Positions 1 through 8,586 of a DNA stretch of 25,130 nucleotides are shown in pieces; within the stretch, counting starts at the first letter, position 1; the number at the start of each line of letters is the position of its first letter. A program made the translations under genes and the position numbers. The stretch comes from Pseudomonadaceae bacterium UBA836 (GTDB taxonomy: Bacteria > Pseudomonadota > Gammaproteobacteria > Pseudomonadales > Pseudomonadaceae), in contig DBHE01000129.1 of the NCBI GenBank assembly GCA_002296055.1, positions 1 through 25,130 of the forward strand, written 5' to 3'. The notes under the pieces are model-generated. The model was not told the DNA's origin, did no database searches, and saw nothing but the letters and a program-made list of their open reading frames with translations.

Positions 1-98
1 GTCTGCAGTTCATGGTAGCCATTGGCGCGGCGACCGGTGATGTGCAGGAACAGGTTCAGTTTGGCGGGGGCGGGCAGGCTGAGTGTGGTGCTGTTCAT
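1..98 (-). CDS. ispE: 4-diphosphocytidyl-2-C-methyl-D-erythritol kinase, N-terminal fragment
   Basis: Only the first 32 codons lie in the window; the gene runs off the left edge. The reverse strand from the ATG at 98-96 reads [20 protein letters not shown] and continues with a [12 protein letters not shown] stretch. This is the typical N-terminus of IspE, a GHMP-family kinase that phosphorylates CDP-methylerythritol in the cytoplasmic MEP isoprenoid pathway. The [10 protein letters not shown] and GYHEL segments are the family hallmarks seen. The start overlaps the lolB stop codon (ATGA), so the two genes are probably translationally coupled. The order lolB-ispE is the usual one in Pseudomonas. 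Confidence 0.93.
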   Translation of the reverse strand, partial: MNSTTLSLPAPAKLNLFLHITGRRANGYHELQ

Positions 99-712
99 TC
101 GCTGAGGCCTGGCTTCCATTCGGTGACCACCAGGGTCAGTAGCAGATCGTGACCGGAGATTTGCAGGCGCTGCGGCAGCTCGACACCGTCGACCTCCTGG
201 TAGCGGCTGTATTCGACGGTCCAGCCGCTTTGGCTCAGACGACCGAGGCGACTGTTGCTGTCCAGTTGCAGGTTGCTGAGCGAATCCGGTGCCGGTAGGC
301 CACGCACCCACCAGAGCAGATGGTCGACCGGCAGGCGCCAACCAATCTGCTCTTCTACCAGTTGTTCGGCGGAGTCGGCGGTGACGGGAGCGCGGCCGGC
401 TACCTCTAGCGTGGTCTGCTGGCGGTCACCCTGGATGCGTGTGGCGCCTCGGCCAAGTGGGCCAGACAGGCGGATGTCGTAATAGTGCTGGCGTTGCAGC
501 CAGAACAGGGTGCCGCTGCCGGACTCCTGCGGACTGCGAATGCCGAGCTTGCCCTGCAAAATCCAGCTATCGATCGGCTCGACGCTGCTGCGGTGGGTTT
601 TCCAGGCGGCTTCGTCGCCGCCCAGTTCAAGGGTTTCGCGCTGATGCAGGCTGCTGCAAGCAGTCAGCGTCAGCAGCAGGCAGGCCAGCAGGGTGCGGTG
701 CAGCAAGGTCAT
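95..712 (-). CDS. lolB: Outer-membrane lipoprotein receptor LolB
   Basis: The 205-residue protein begins with a lipoprotein signal peptide: a short basic N-terminus, a hydrophobic core and the lipobox LTAC with Cys19 as the lipidated residue. LolB is the outer-membrane acceptor that takes lipoproteins from the periplasmic carrier LolA and inserts them into the inner leaflet of the outer membrane. Length, the conserved [13 protein letters not shown] region just after the signal peptide, and the position beside ispE all fit the family. The gene lies 3 nt downstream of lbcA and its stop overlaps the ispE start, giving an lbcA-lolB-ispE operon. Identification rests on recognised sequence and gene order; no unusual residues were seen. 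Confidence 0.93.
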   Translation of the reverse strand: MTLLHRTLLACLLLTLTACSSLHQRETLELGGDEAAWKTHRSSVEPIDSWILQGKLGIRSPQESGSGTLFWLQRQHYYDIRLSGPLGRGATRIQGDRQQTTLEVAGRAPVTADSAEQLVEEQIGWRLPVDHLLWWVRGLPAPDSLSNLQLDSNSRLGRLSQSGWTVEYSRYQEVDGVELPQRLQISGHDLLLTLVVTEWKPGLSE

Positions 713-715
713 GGC

Positions 716-2449
716 TTATTCGGCTTCCAGGCGGTCGCGGGTGGCGGGTATCAATTGGCTGTCGGGGCTGTGCTCCAGCGCCTCACGCCAGATCTTGCGA
801 GCTTCGCGTTCTTTACCCTGGCGCCAGAGCACCTCGCCCAGGTGGGCGGCGACCTCCTGATCCGGGTAGGCGGCGTAGGCGTCGCGCAGCAGCGCTTCGG
901 CACGATCCAGCTCACCCAAGCGGTAGTAGACCCAGCCCAAGCTGTCTTGAATGGCGGGGTCGTTCGGGTCCAGGGCCGCTGCGCGTTTGATTAGCGCCAG
1001 GGCCTCGTCCAGGCGTTCGTTGCGGTCGGCCAGGGTGTAGCCCAGGGCGTTGAGTGCCATGGCATTGTCCGGCTCGCGGGCAATGATGTTGCCCAGGTCC
1101 TCTTCCAAGCCGCGCGGATTACCGAGCATTTCATGCAGCATGGCGCGGCTGTAAAGCAGGTTGCTGTCATTGGGGTAGGCCTGCAGGGCGGCGTTGGCCT
1201 GTTGGATGGCTAGCTCAGGATGGTTCGGGAGCAGCGCCTCTATTTCTATCTGGAACAGGGCCAGGCCGTGTTGCGGGTGCTGGTCGCGATCCTGTTGCAG
1301 CTGTGCTTGCAGGGCTGCTGGGCGGCCCTGTTCCAGCAGCAGGCGGGCCATCTGTACCCTTGAGGTGAGCAGCTCAGTGCCGTTGTCGATGCTCTGCCAG
1401 GTCAGCAGGGCGTCTTCAGGGCGGTCTGCTTCGAGATAGGCATTGCCCAGATGGTAGCGTGCGGTGTTGTTGCCCGGCGCCAATTGCAGGGTGTTTTGCA
1501 GGTGGATGACGGCGTCGCTGGCGTGTCCAAGCTCCAGCTCGATCAGGCCAAGGGAGAGTTGCAGGTCGGGCTCGTCGGGGTTGTCACGGGCGAGTTTCTC
1601 GTACTGCACTCGCGCCGCTTCAAAGTCGCCCTCGCTGACCAGGGTGCGAGCCAGCATCAGGCGCAGGCGCGTGTCATCCGGAAATTTCTCCAGCCCACGG
1701 TACAGAATCTCGGCCGCTTCTTCGCTGTCTTGCTCGGCAACCAGGCGGCTGTGCAGCAGGATGGCCGGTGGCGCATCGTCTGTATGCGGGTGGTCCTCCA
1801 GTAGGGCCAGTGCTTCGGCGCTCCGGTCGGCCTGCTGCAAAAGCAGCGCTCGGGCAAACACCAGTTGAGTGTTATCCGGGAAGCGCTGGGTCATGCGTTC
1901 GAGGCTGTCGAGTAGGGCGTTGCGTGTGGTCGCATCGGTGTCGGCTGCGGCCAGGGCAAGAAAGTCGAAGTGGGTTTCGCCATGCAGCTCCAGCGCGCGC
2001 TGCATCATGTCCATGGCCTGCTCGTGGCGACCGGTGCGGGCCAGATGGATGGCGGCGGAGCGCAGGGCTTCCGGGTCTTGCGGTGCAACCTCAACCCACA
2101 GGCGGGCCATCTCCAGGGCGGCGGGCTCGTTGCCCAGAAACTCCGCTACGCGCAGGGCGCGTTCGCTGATGCCGGCGTCGCGGGTGCTGCGGGCCTGGCG
2201 CAGGTAATTGTCCAGCGCGAGATCAAAACGGTTGCGCTGCCCGGCAATCTCGGCAGTCAGCAGCTCGTACAGGGTGTCCTGCTGAAAGCGGCCATAGGTT
2301 ACCGGGGTGTCGACTTCCGGCTCTTCGATGGCGCTGGGCGGTGTGACGGGCGCCGCTGGCGCGGAAGGCTGGGACAGGCTGGTGCAGCCACCGAGCAGCA
2401 GTCCGGCCGTGAGCAGGGCGGGCAGGGTTGACGCGGAAAACACCTTCAT
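716..2449 (-). CDS. lbcA: TPR-repeat outer membrane lipoprotein, LbcA-like adaptor of the CtpA protease
   Basis: From the ATG at 2449 the protein is 577 residues. It starts MKVFSASTLPALLTAGLLLG followed by GCTSL, a lipoprotein signal with lipobox LGGC (Cys22). The rest is built of tetratricopeptide-like helical repeats, for example the ALNALGYTLAD and IQDSLGWVYYRLG segments near the C-terminus. The P. aeruginosa gene at this position (PA4667) encodes LbcA, a lipoprotein that binds the carboxyl-terminal protease CtpA and brings it peptidoglycan hydrolases for degradation; I assign the name by family and synteny. An in-frame ATG 12 nt upstream (2461-2459) would add MRFP. Neither start has an ideal ribosome binding site. 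The open frame continues far upstream, antisense to hemA, but the lipoprotein signal fixes the start near 2449. Confidence 0.88.
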   Translation of the reverse strand: MKVFSASTLPALLTAGLLLGGCTSLSQPSAPAAPVTPPSAIEEPEVDTPVTYGRFQQDTLYELLTAEIAGQRNRFDLALDNYLRQARSTRDAGISERALRVAEFLGNEPAALEMARLWVEVAPQDPEALRSAAIHLARTGRHEQAMDMMQRALELHGETHFDFLALAAADTDATTRNALLDSLERMTQRFPDNTQLVFARALLLQQADRSAEALALLEDHPHTDDAPPAILLHSRLVAEQDSEEAAEILYRGLEKFPDDTRLRLMLARTLVSEGDFEAARVQYEKLARDNPDEPDLQLSLGLIELELGHASDAVIHLQNTLQLAPGNNTARYHLGNAYLEADRPEDALLTWQSIDNGTELLTSRVQMARLLLEQGRPAALQAQLQQDRDQHPQHGLALFQIEIEALLPNHPELAIQQANAALQAYPNDSNLLYSRAMLHEMLGNPRGLEEDLGNIIAREPDNAMALNALGYTLADRNERLDEALALIKRAAALDPNDPAIQDSLGWVYYRLGELDRAEALLRDAYAAYPDQEVAAHLGEVLWRQGKEREARKIWREALEHSPDSQLIPATRDRLEAE

Positions 2450-2683
2450 AGGAAATCTCATGCGGAACGGTTGACCTGCCTTGCTGGCGCCGGCGGGCGC
2501 CTGACGGCAGGGGTCATCATGACACAGGCGTGCGGGCAAACCCAGCGGCTGGCAATGGCCTGCGCGGCGATCTGTCGCCCTTGCCGAGCGTCGCTGCGGG
2601 CATCTGGCGATTGATTGGCTTGAACTAACATAGGACAATTGCACGTTTTTGGCAGCAGCTCCGTTCTCGCAATACGAGGCATC
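2450..2683. promoter_or_regulatory. Divergent lbcA/hemA intergenic region
   Basis: This 234-bp gap separates the divergent lbcA-lolB-ispE and hemA-prfA-prmC-moeB-murI units, so it should hold both promoters. A weak plus-strand candidate is TTGATT (2611-2616), a 17-nt spacer, then GACAAT (2634-2639). On the minus strand TATGTT (2632-2627) is a possible -10. A small symmetrical element, GTCATCATGAC, lies at 2513-2523. No strong consensus promoter is visible. Confidence 0.4.
2476..2510 (-). promoter_or_regulatory. Stem-loop in the lbcA leader
   Basis: Two nested inverted repeats form one hairpin: an outer stem CTGCC (2476-2480) with GGCAG (2506-2510) and an inner stem GGCGCC (2486-2491) with GGCGCC (2496-2501) around a 4-nt loop. 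It sits 15 nt upstream of the first possible lbcA start codon. The purine-rich GGCAGG that could serve as a weak ribosome binding site is partly inside the outer stem. A role in translation or mRNA stability is inference. Confidence 0.35.
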
Positions 2684-3979
2684 ATGGGTTTCATTGCACT
2701 GGGCATCAATCATCGGACCGCAGGGGTTGAGGTACGCGAGCGCGTGGCCTTTTCGCCCGAGCAGCTGCCCGATGCCCTGCAGCGCCTGCGCGCCGAGGCT
2801 GGCGCCGACGAGGTCGCCATCCTGTCTACCTGCAACCGTACCGAGCTTTACTGCGCTCAGGATCGGCTCGACGCTGAGCGGCTGGTTGATTGGGTGGCCC
2901 GCTTTCACGGTATGACCGCAGATGAGATTCGCCGTTCCAGCTATCTGCATCAGGACGCTGGCGCGGTAAATCACATGATGCGGGTGGCGGCCGGGCTGGA
3001 TTCGTTGGTGCTGGGCGAGCCGCAGATTTTGGGCCAAATGAAGGACGCCTGGCAGGCGGCGCGCACCGCCGGCACCCTTGGGCCCTATTTGGACCGGCTG
3101 TTCCAGAGCACCTTCAGCATGGCCAAGCAGGTGCGTACCGATACGGCGATTGGTGAAAACCCGGTGTCGGTAGCCTTTGCGGCGGTGAGCCTGGCGCGTC
3201 AGATCTTTGCTGACCTGCGCCGCAGTACCGCGCTGCTGATTGGTGCTGGCGAAACCATTGGGCTGGTGGCTCGCCACCTGTTCGAGCAGGGCGTAGGACG
3301 CATTATCGTCGCCAACCGCACCTTGCAGCGGGCCGAGCTGCTGAGCGAGCCGCTGGGCGGTCAGGCCATCGTACTGACGCAGATCCCCGATATTCTCGCC
3401 GAGTGCGATGTGATCATCAGTTCCACCGCCAGCCCTTTGCCGATTCTCGGCAAAGGGGCCGTGGAGCGGGCTCTGAAGCAGCGCCGACACAAGCCGATGT
3501 TCATGGTCGATATTGCGGTGCCGCGGGACATTGAGCCGGAAGTGGGCGACCTGTCTGACGTCTATTTGTACACCGTCGACGATCTGCATGAGGTGATTGA
3601 GGAAAACTTGCGCTCGCGTCAGGGCGCGGCCGAGGCGGCTGAACGGCTGATCGAGCTGGGTACTGGCGAGTTCATGCAGCGTCTGCGTGGGTTGGCGGCA
3701 GTGGATGTGCTGCGCAGCTACCGGCAGAAGGCGGAACAGACCCGTGACCTGGAGTTGCAACGCGCCTTGCAGAAGTTGCAGCGCGGCGCGGATCCGGCGC
3801 AGGTGATGGCAGAAATGGCGCGCATGCTGACCAATAAGTTGCTGCACGACCCCAGCGTGCAGCTCAAACAGATGACGGCGCAGGGCCGGGTGGAAGCCCT
3901 GGCGCTGGCCCAGGAACTCTTTGCACTGGGCGACAGCGCACCGGGCAATAGCACCACCAAGGCACAAGGCGACTCATGA
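2684..3979 (+). CDS. hemA: Glutamyl-tRNA reductase
   Basis: The 431-residue protein begins [20 protein letters not shown], the standard GluTR N-terminus, which is why I start at 2684 rather than at the upstream in-frame ATG at 2639; a GAGG ribosome binding site lies just ahead. The enzyme reduces glutamyl-tRNA(Glu) to glutamate-1-semialdehyde, the first committed step of C5 tetrapyrrole synthesis. The catalytic cysteine is Cys50 in the STCNRTE motif. The catalytic domain is followed by an NADPH-binding domain containing [15 protein letters not shown] and a C-terminal helical dimerisation domain. The stop overlaps the prfA start (ATGA). hemA-prfA-prmC is a conserved gammaproteobacterial operon, so haem precursor supply is transcribed together with translation termination genes. 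Confidence 0.97.
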   Translation: MGFIALGINHRTAGVEVRERVAFSPEQLPDALQRLRAEAGADEVAILSTCNRTELYCAQDRLDAERLVDWVARFHGMTADEIRRSSYLHQDAGAVNHMMRVAAGLDSLVLGEPQILGQMKDAWQAARTAGTLGPYLDRLFQSTFSMAKQVRTDTAIGENPVSVAFAAVSLARQIFADLRRSTALLIGAGETIGLVARHLFEQGVGRIIVANRTLQRAELLSEPLGGQAIVLTQIPDILAECDVIISSTASPLPILGKGAVERALKQRRHKPMFMVDIAVPRDIEPEVGDLSDVYLYTVDDLHEVIEENLRSRQGAAEAAERLIELGTGEFMQRLRGLAAVDVLRSYRQKAEQTRDLELQRALQKLQRGADPAQVMAEMARMLTNKLLHDPSVQLKQMTAQGRVEALALAQELFALGDSAPGNSTTKAQGDS

Positions 3980-5061
3980 AAGCATCCCTGTTGAACCGGC
4001 TGGACGCCCTTGGCGAGCGTTTTGAAGAATTGGCAGCGCTACTCAGCGACGCTGAGGTGATCAGCGATCAGCCGCGCTTTCGCAGTTATTCCAAGGAGTA
4101 CGCCGAGCTGGAAGGCACGGTCAAATGCTATGAACAGTGGCGCCGTGTGCAGGACGACATTGAAGAAGCGCGCAGCCTGCTGAAAGACAGCGATCCAGAT
4201 TTGCGCGAGATGGCCGAGGAAGACCTAGAGGCCAACACCGCACAGCTGGCTGAGCTGGAAGAAGAGCTGAACCGCCTGCTGTTGCCGAAAGACCCGAACG
4301 ACGACCGCAACGTGTTTCTGGAGATTCGCGCAGGCACTGGCGGTGATGAAGCGGCGATCTTTTCTGGCGACCTGTTCCGCATGTACAGCCGCTACGCCGA
4401 GCGTCAGGGCTGGCGCGTAGAAGTGTTGTCGGAAAACCAGGGCGAGCATGGTGGTTATAAAGAAGTTATCGCCCGCGTCGAGGGGCAGTCGGTGTATGCC
4501 AAGCTCAAATTCGAGTCCGGCGCGCACCGCGTACAGCGGGTGCCGGAGACCGAGTCACAGGGGCGTATTCACACCTCCGCCTGCACCGTGGCCATCCTGC
4601 CGGAAATGGATGAGCAGGCCGAGATTGAGATCAACCCAGCCGATTTGCGCGTAGACACCTACCGCGCGTCCGGTGCCGGCGGCCAGCACGTTAACAAAAC
4701 CGACTCGGCGATTCGCTTGACCCACCTGCCGACTGGCATTGTGGTCGAGTGTCAGGACGAACGCTCGCAGCACAAGAACCGCGCCCGTGCTATGAGCCTG
4801 CTGCAGGCCAAGCTGGTCAACCAGCAACGCGAAGCACAGGAGAAGGAGCTGTCCGACACCCGTCGCTCTCTGGTGGGCTCGGGTGACCGTTCCGAGCGTA
4901 TCCGTACCTATAACTTTCCGCAGGGCCGGGTGACCGATCACCGCATCAACCTGACCCTCTACAGCCTGGATGAAGTGATTACCGGCAACCTCGATAACGT
5001 GATCGAGCCGCTGCTGCGTGAGTACCAGGCTGATCAGCTGGCAGCGCTGGAGTCGGCATGA
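3976..5061 (+). CDS. prfA: Peptide chain release factor 1 (RF1)
   Basis: The 361-residue protein has the full RF1 layout. An acidic coiled N-terminal domain is followed by the codon-reading region with the P-x-T tripeptide (Pro190-Glu191-Thr192, in [14 protein letters not shown]), the GGQ motif at residues 235-237 ([13 protein letters not shown]) and a C-terminal helical segment. RF1 reads UAA and UAG stop codons and triggers hydrolysis of peptidyl-tRNA. The P-x-T residue is Glu rather than the Ala of E. coli; I recall this as normal in Pseudomonas. The gene overlaps hemA by 4 nt and prmC by 4 nt. Its neighbour PrmC methylates the GGQ glutamine (Gln237), so substrate and enzyme are co-translated. 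Confidence 0.97.
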   Translation: MKASLLNRLDALGERFEELAALLSDAEVISDQPRFRSYSKEYAELEGTVKCYEQWRRVQDDIEEARSLLKDSDPDLREMAEEDLEANTAQLAELEEELNRLLLPKDPNDDRNVFLEIRAGTGGDEAAIFSGDLFRMYSRYAERQGWRVEVLSENQGEHGGYKEVIARVEGQSVYAKLKFESGAHRVQRVPETESQGRIHTSACTVAILPEMDEQAEIEINPADLRVDTYRASGAGGQHVNKTDSAIRLTHLPTGIVVECQDERSQHKNRARAMSLLQAKLVNQQREAQEKELSDTRRSLVGSGDRSERIRTYNFPQGRVTDHRINLTLYSLDEVITGNLDNVIEPLLREYQADQLAALESA

Positions 5062-5891
5062 CGCCGACCCTGGCCGAGCTGCTGGCCAGCATTGAGCTGC
5101 CTGACTCGGACACCGCGCGGCTGGATGCAGAGCTGCTGCTGTGTCATGCCATCGGCAAACCCCGTACCTACTTGCGTACCTGGCCCGAGCGTCGACCGGA
5201 TGCCGATCAGCTGCGCCAGTTCGAGCAGCTCCTGAGTCAGCGTCGTAGCGGTGTGCCCGTCGCCTACCTGCTGGGCGAGCAAGGCTTCTGGAGCCTGCAG
5301 TTGCAGGTCAGCCAGAGCACGCTGATTCCGCGCCCGGATACCGAGCGTCTGGTCGAGGTGGCGCTGGAGCTTGGCCCGTCTGGACCTGCCAAGGTGCTTG
5401 ATCTGGGCACCGGCACGGGGGCCATCGCGCTGGCGCTGGCGGTAGAGTGCCCTGACTGGCAACTGACCGGGGTGGATCGGGTGGCCGAGGCGGTGACGCT
5501 GGCGCGTGGTAACGCCGAGCGCCTGCAGATTCGCAATGCAGCCTTTGAGCAGAGCGACTGGTTCAGTGCGCTGGCCGGCCGGCAGTTTGATCTGATTGTC
5601 TCCAACCCGCCTTACATTGCTGCCGATGACCCGCATCTGCAGCAGGGCGATGTGCGTTTTGAGCCGGGCAGCGCGCTGGTCAGCGGTCTTGATGGGTTGG
5701 ACGATATTCGCAGCCTGGTACAGCTGGCGCCTGATTACCTGCAGCCGGGTGGCTGGCTGCTGTTTGAGCATGGCTGGCAGCAGGCCGATGCCGTCGCGCA
5801 GCTGCTGTCTGAACGCGGGTTCGAGCAGATTGAGAGCTGGCGCGATTTGGGCGGCCAGCAGCGAGTGACCGGAGGGCTTTGGCGTGGATGA
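5058..5891 (+). CDS. prmC: Release factor glutamine N5-methyltransferase
   Basis: The 277-residue protein has an N-terminal helical release-factor-binding domain and a class I SAM-methyltransferase domain with [16 protein letters not shown] as the SAM-binding loop. The catalytic NPPY motif is at residues 183-186 in the context [14 protein letters not shown]. PrmC methylates the glutamine of the GGQ motif in RF1 and RF2, raising termination efficiency. It overlaps prfA by 4 nt and moeB by 8 nt. Length is normal for the family. Confidence 0.96.
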   Translation: MTPTLAELLASIELPDSDTARLDAELLLCHAIGKPRTYLRTWPERRPDADQLRQFEQLLSQRRSGVPVAYLLGEQGFWSLQLQVSQSTLIPRPDTERLVEVALELGPSGPAKVLDLGTGTGAIALALAVECPDWQLTGVDRVAEAVTLARGNAERLQIRNAAFEQSDWFSALAGRQFDLIVSNPPYIAADDPHLQQGDVRFEPGSALVSGLDGLDDIRSLVQLAPDYLQPGGWLLFEHGWQQADAVAQLLSERGFEQIESWRDLGGQQRVTGGLWRG

Positions 5892-6633
5892 TCAGCAGCT
5901 GTTGCGCTACAGCCGGCAGATTCTGCTGCCGCAGATTGATATCGAAGGGCAGCAGCGCCTGCTGAACAGTCGCGTGCTGGTGGTCGGTGTGGGCGGGTTG
6001 GGCTCGCCGGTGGCCTTGTATCTGGCCGCTGCCGGAGTTGGCCAGTTGCTGTTGGCAGATCCGGATCAGGTCGACTTGAGTAATCTGCAGCGGCAAGTCA
6101 TTCATCACGCTGCCGACATCGGCCGGGACAAGGTCGCCTCGGCGGCCGAGCGCGTAGCAGCCATCAACCCCCAAGTCGAGTGCCGGCCGCTGCCCTCGGC
6201 GTTGGCCGGCGCGGCCTTGCAACAGGCGGTAGGTGAGGTGGATCTGGTACTCGACTGCTCCGACAACTTTGCCACCCGCCATGCGGTCAATGCTGCTTGT
6301 GTGCAGCTCGGTAAGCCTCTGGTGTCAGGGGCGGCGATTCGCCTGGAAGGGCAGCTCAGCGTGTTTGATCCGCGTCGTGAGGATAGCCCCTGTTACCAGT
6401 GCCTGTACGGTGAGGGTGATGAGCAGGCCCTGAGCTGCAGTGAGGCAGGTGTGGTCGGGCCGCTGGTTGGCATGGTCGGCAGTCTGCAGGCACTGGAGGC
6501 GCTGAAACTGCTGGCTGGCTTTGGTGAGCCGCTGGTGGGCCGTTTGCTGCTGATAGACGCGCTGGATTCGCGTTTTCGTGAGCTGCGCGTGCGCCGTGAC
6601 CCGGCCTGTAACTGCTGCGGGGCTGCCGGGTGA
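5884..6633 (+). CDS. moeB: Molybdopterin-synthase adenylyltransferase MoeB (ThiF/HesA family)
   Basis: The 249-residue E1-like enzyme starts at a GTG (5884), read as [21 protein letters not shown] strong GGAGG at 5871-5875, 8 nt upstream, decides this start; the ATG at 5888 is out of frame. Domains seen are the nucleotide-binding glycine loop GVGGLGSP (about residues 35-42), the NLQRQ segment (about 67-71) and a zinc site formed by C170-x2-C173 and C242-x2-C245. MoeB adenylates the C-terminal glycine of MoaD for molybdopterin synthesis; related proteins do the same for ThiS, so a role in thiamine sulfur transfer cannot be excluded. It overlaps prmC by 8 nt and murI by 4 nt. Confidence 0.92.
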   Translation: MDDQQLLRYSRQILLPQIDIEGQQRLLNSRVLVVGVGGLGSPVALYLAAAGVGQLLLADPDQVDLSNLQRQVIHHAADIGRDKVASAAERVAAINPQVECRPLPSALAGAALQQAVGEVDLVLDCSDNFATRHAVNAACVQLGKPLVSGAAIRLEGQLSVFDPRREDSPCYQCLYGEGDEQALSCSEAGVVGPLVGMVGSLQALEALKLLAGFGEPLVGRLLLIDALDSRFRELRVRRDPACNCCGAAG

Positions 6634-7415
6634 GCGCGCCGATTGGGGTATTCGATTCCGGTGTTGGCGGGCTTTCGGTGTTACGCGAGATTCGTCGCCT
6701 GCTGCCCGATGCGGATCTGCTCTACGTCGCCGACAGTGGCCACGTACCCTATGGCGAGAAACCCCCCGAGGCGATCCGTCTGCGCAGCCGGCGTATCGCT
6801 GAGTTTCTGATTGCTCAGGGCGCCCGTTCTCTGGTGCTGGCGTGCAACACCGCGACGGTGGCGGCGGTGAATGAGCTGCGCGGTACCTTCGATATGCCCA
6901 TCATCGGTATGGAGCCGGCCGTCAAGCCGGCTGCCTGTGCCACCCGCAATGGTCGGGTAGGCGTGTTAGCTACCACCGGCACGTTGCAAAGCGCTACCTT
7001 CGCCGCTTTGCTGGATCGCTTTGCGCGTGATGTGCAAGTGATCTCCCAGCCTTGCCCCGGGCTGGTCGAGTGCGTAGAGCACGGTGATCTGCAGGGGCCG
7101 CAGGTGCGTGCCTTATTGCAGCAATACTTGCAGCCGCTGTTGGCAGCCGACTGTGACACCCTGATCTTGGGCTGCACCCATTATCCCTTTCTCAAACCCC
7201 TTCTTGGCCAGTTATTGCCATCCGGTATTCAGGTAGTCGATACCGGTGAGGCGGTGGCCCGTCAGGTGCAGGCACGACTGAGCGACAGTGGTTTGCTGCG
7301 AGAGCCTGGCAGCGCGACGGTACGTTTCTGGAGCAGTGGTAGCACGCAACAGATGCAGTCAGTGTTGCCTGCACTGTGGGGCAGCTCTGGCGTGGTTGCC
7401 GCCTTGCCCGTTTAG
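6630..7415 (+). CDS. murI: Glutamate racemase
   Basis: The 261-residue protein starts at a GTG that overlaps the moeB stop (GTGA) and reads [20 protein letters not shown]. MurI interconverts L- and D-glutamate, providing D-Glu for peptidoglycan. The two catalytic cysteines are Cys72 in the [12 protein letters not shown] motif and Cys182 in LGCTHYPFL; the DSGVGG loop and the VPYGEK segment are also present. It is the last gene of the hemA-led overlapping chain. No intrinsic terminator is visible before pagL. Confidence 0.96.
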   Translation: MSAPIGVFDSGVGGLSVLREIRRLLPDADLLYVADSGHVPYGEKPPEAIRLRSRRIAEFLIAQGARSLVLACNTATVAAVNELRGTFDMPIIGMEPAVKPAACATRNGRVGVLATTGTLQSATFAALLDRFARDVQVISQPCPGLVECVEHGDLQGPQVRALLQQYLQPLLAADCDTLILGCTHYPFLKPLLGQLLPSGIQVVDTGEAVARQVQARLSDSGLLREPGSATVRFWSSGSTQQMQSVLPALWGSSGVVAALPV

Positions 7416-7511
7416 GCCGGGGTGCTACAAAAAAATTACATGTTGGGAGAACTTTGCGTTATTTCGCAGTCTATTCTGCGTGATTTGTCGATAAATAAGG
7501 AAGAAGACGCC
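7416..7511 (+). promoter_or_regulatory. murI-pagL intergenic leader
   Basis: This 96-bp stretch is more AT-rich than its surroundings. It contains an A-run (7429-7435), a short inverted repeat CGCAG (7465-7469) with CTGCG (7476-7480), and a purine-rich ribosome binding site around 7498-7506 before the pagL ATG. I find no convincing -35/-10 pair, although pagL is likely to have its own promoter here. Confidence 0.3.
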
Positions 7512-8033
7512 ATGAGACGTTCGTTGATAATCGGAAGTATGCTGTCGATTATGGCTTGTAGTTCATCCGTGTACGCGGTGGACGGAATTACCCTGGAAGG
7601 GGGTCACACCAACGAGTCGACCGACACCCTGCGCCTTGGCCTGCAGTTCGACTTTGGCCGCACCCTGTGGCAAAGCGATGGCGGTGGCGCTGTGCTTGGT
7701 GGCTACTGGGACGCCGGTTACACACACTGGAGCGCGCTGGACTCAGACAGCCTCAGCCTGACGCCGATGTTTACCCTGAGCTTCCCTGGCAACGGTGGTG
7801 TTACGCCGTTCCTGGAGGCGGGTATCGGGGCTGCAGTGTTCAGCGAATCCAACCTGGATGATCGCCGCGACCTGGGCTCCAATTTCCAGTTTGAAGACCG
7901 CCTCGGGGCGGGCCTGCGCTTTACCTCCGGTGCTGAAGTTGGTCTGCGTTACTACCATTACTCCAACGCCGGTATCGAACAACCCAACCAGGGTGTCAAC
8001 AAGGCGGCTGTTTACTACCGCCACCCCATCTGA
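7512..8033 (+). CDS. pagL: PagL-like lipid A 3-O-deacylase (outer membrane beta-barrel), catalytic Glu replaced
   Basis: The 173-residue protein has a signal peptide (MRRSLIIGSMLSIMACSSSV then YA, likely cut after Ala22). It is followed by alternating beta strands ending in an aromatic C-terminus, as in outer membrane barrels. Segments such as GYWDAGYTHW, PFLEAGIGAAVFS and FEDRLGAGLRF match P. aeruginosa PagL, an enzyme that removes the 3-position acyl chain of lipid A. The catalytic His149 and Ser151 are present in HYSNAG. The position of the third catalytic residue (Glu140 in mature P. aeruginosa PagL) is Asn163 here. I start at 7512 because the signal peptide and a good ribosome binding site begin there; the upstream in-frame start at 7422 would put 30 non-signal residues in front. 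Family assignment is firm, enzymatic activity is uncertain. Confidence 0.85.
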   Translation: MRRSLIIGSMLSIMACSSSVYAVDGITLEGGHTNESTDTLRLGLQFDFGRTLWQSDGGGAVLGGYWDAGYTHWSALDSDSLSLTPMFTLSFPGNGGVTPFLEAGIGAAVFSESNLDDRRDLGSNFQFEDRLGAGLRFTSGAEVGLRYYHYSNAGIEQPNQGVNKAAVYYRHPI

Positions 8034-8039
8034 TGGGCG

Positions 8040-8585
8040 TCAGGAAGCATCGCCTTGATGCTTCCTGGCCAGTTGCTGCATGCGGTATTGCTCGCGGTAA
8101 AGGTGGGCGAACCCATGCAGCACTGGCATCACCAGAGCCCAAATCCCTCCGAGCAGCAACACCGTGTTCAGTTGGCCCAGTGGCAGTCCAACCTCCGCCA
8201 GGCGCGCGCCAGCCAGGTAACTCAGTGGCCCGCCGACCGCACCCAGTGATGCTGCACGCCAGATGGGTCGTGCGGTCCAGCTCAGGCAGTGATTGAGGGT
8301 AGTCGCCAGCAGTGCCCAGAGTAACGCCAACCAGAGCGGCACCAGAGTCTCTTGCCCGGCGAACTGTAGAACGCCAAGCTGCAGCAGGAAGGAGTCCAGC
8401 GCTGCCCCGGCCAGCATGACCGACACCACCAACTTGCCTTCGGCAGCCCAACTGCTGATCCAGAAAAAATGCACCAGCAGCGCCACTACCGGTACCACCA
8501 GCCAGATGCTGGTACCGCCCAGTACACAGGCGAACCAGCTCAGCTGAAAAAGTACGGCGTTGGCGATCAGTCGCCGATCAGGCAT
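8040..8585 (-). CDS. DUF2878 integral membrane protein
   Basis: The 181-residue protein is mostly hydrophobic, with about five or six membrane segments (VLFQLSWFACVLGGTSIWLV, VVALLVHFFWISS, LVPLWLALLWALLATTLNH, and LNTVLLLGGIWALVMPVLHG) and a basic C-terminal tail. The MPDRRLIANAVLFQLSWFA start and general layout match the DUF2878 family, whose biochemical role is unknown to me. Members are commonly found downstream of Cfa-like/DUF1365/FAD oxidoreductase genes. Here the start codon follows the Cfa-like stop by one base, so it is the last gene of the photolyase-led operon. A role in membrane-lipid modification or transport is inferred from context only. Confidence 0.78.
   Translation of the reverse strand: MPDRRLIANAVLFQLSWFACVLGGTSIWLVVPVVALLVHFFWISSWAAEGKLVVSVMLAGAALDSFLLQLGVLQFAGQETLVPLWLALLWALLATTLNHCLSWTARPIWRAASLGAVGGPLSYLAGARLAEVGLPLGQLNTVLLLGGIWALVMPVLHGFAHLYREQYRMQQLARKHQGDAS
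8041..8067. terminator. Perfect 11-bp hairpin between convergent pagL and the DUF2878 gene
   Basis: CAGGAAGCATC (8041-8051) pairs with GATGCTTCCTG (8057-8067) around a 5-nt loop. It lies 8 nt past the pagL stop and forms the last codons of the convergent DUF2878 gene. There is no U-tract on either strand, so a classical intrinsic terminator is not proven. The position between two convergent transcripts makes a bidirectional stop or 3'-end stabiliser the best explanation. Confidence 0.5.
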
Positions 8586-8586
8586 G

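Noticed and set aside
2462..3967. Upstream extension of the lbcA frame, antisense to hemA (total 1083 codons open)
   Set aside because: The extension lies opposite the well-recognised hemA gene and the lipoprotein signal peptide marks the real start near 2449; long antisense frames are common in GC-rich DNA.
5888..5890. ATG as a moeB start
   Set aside because: It is out of frame with MoeB; the GTG at 5884 has a GGAGG at the right distance.
7465..7480. CGCAG/CTGCG inverted repeat as murI terminator
   Set aside because: Only five base pairs with a 6-nt loop and no T-run after it; too weak to call.
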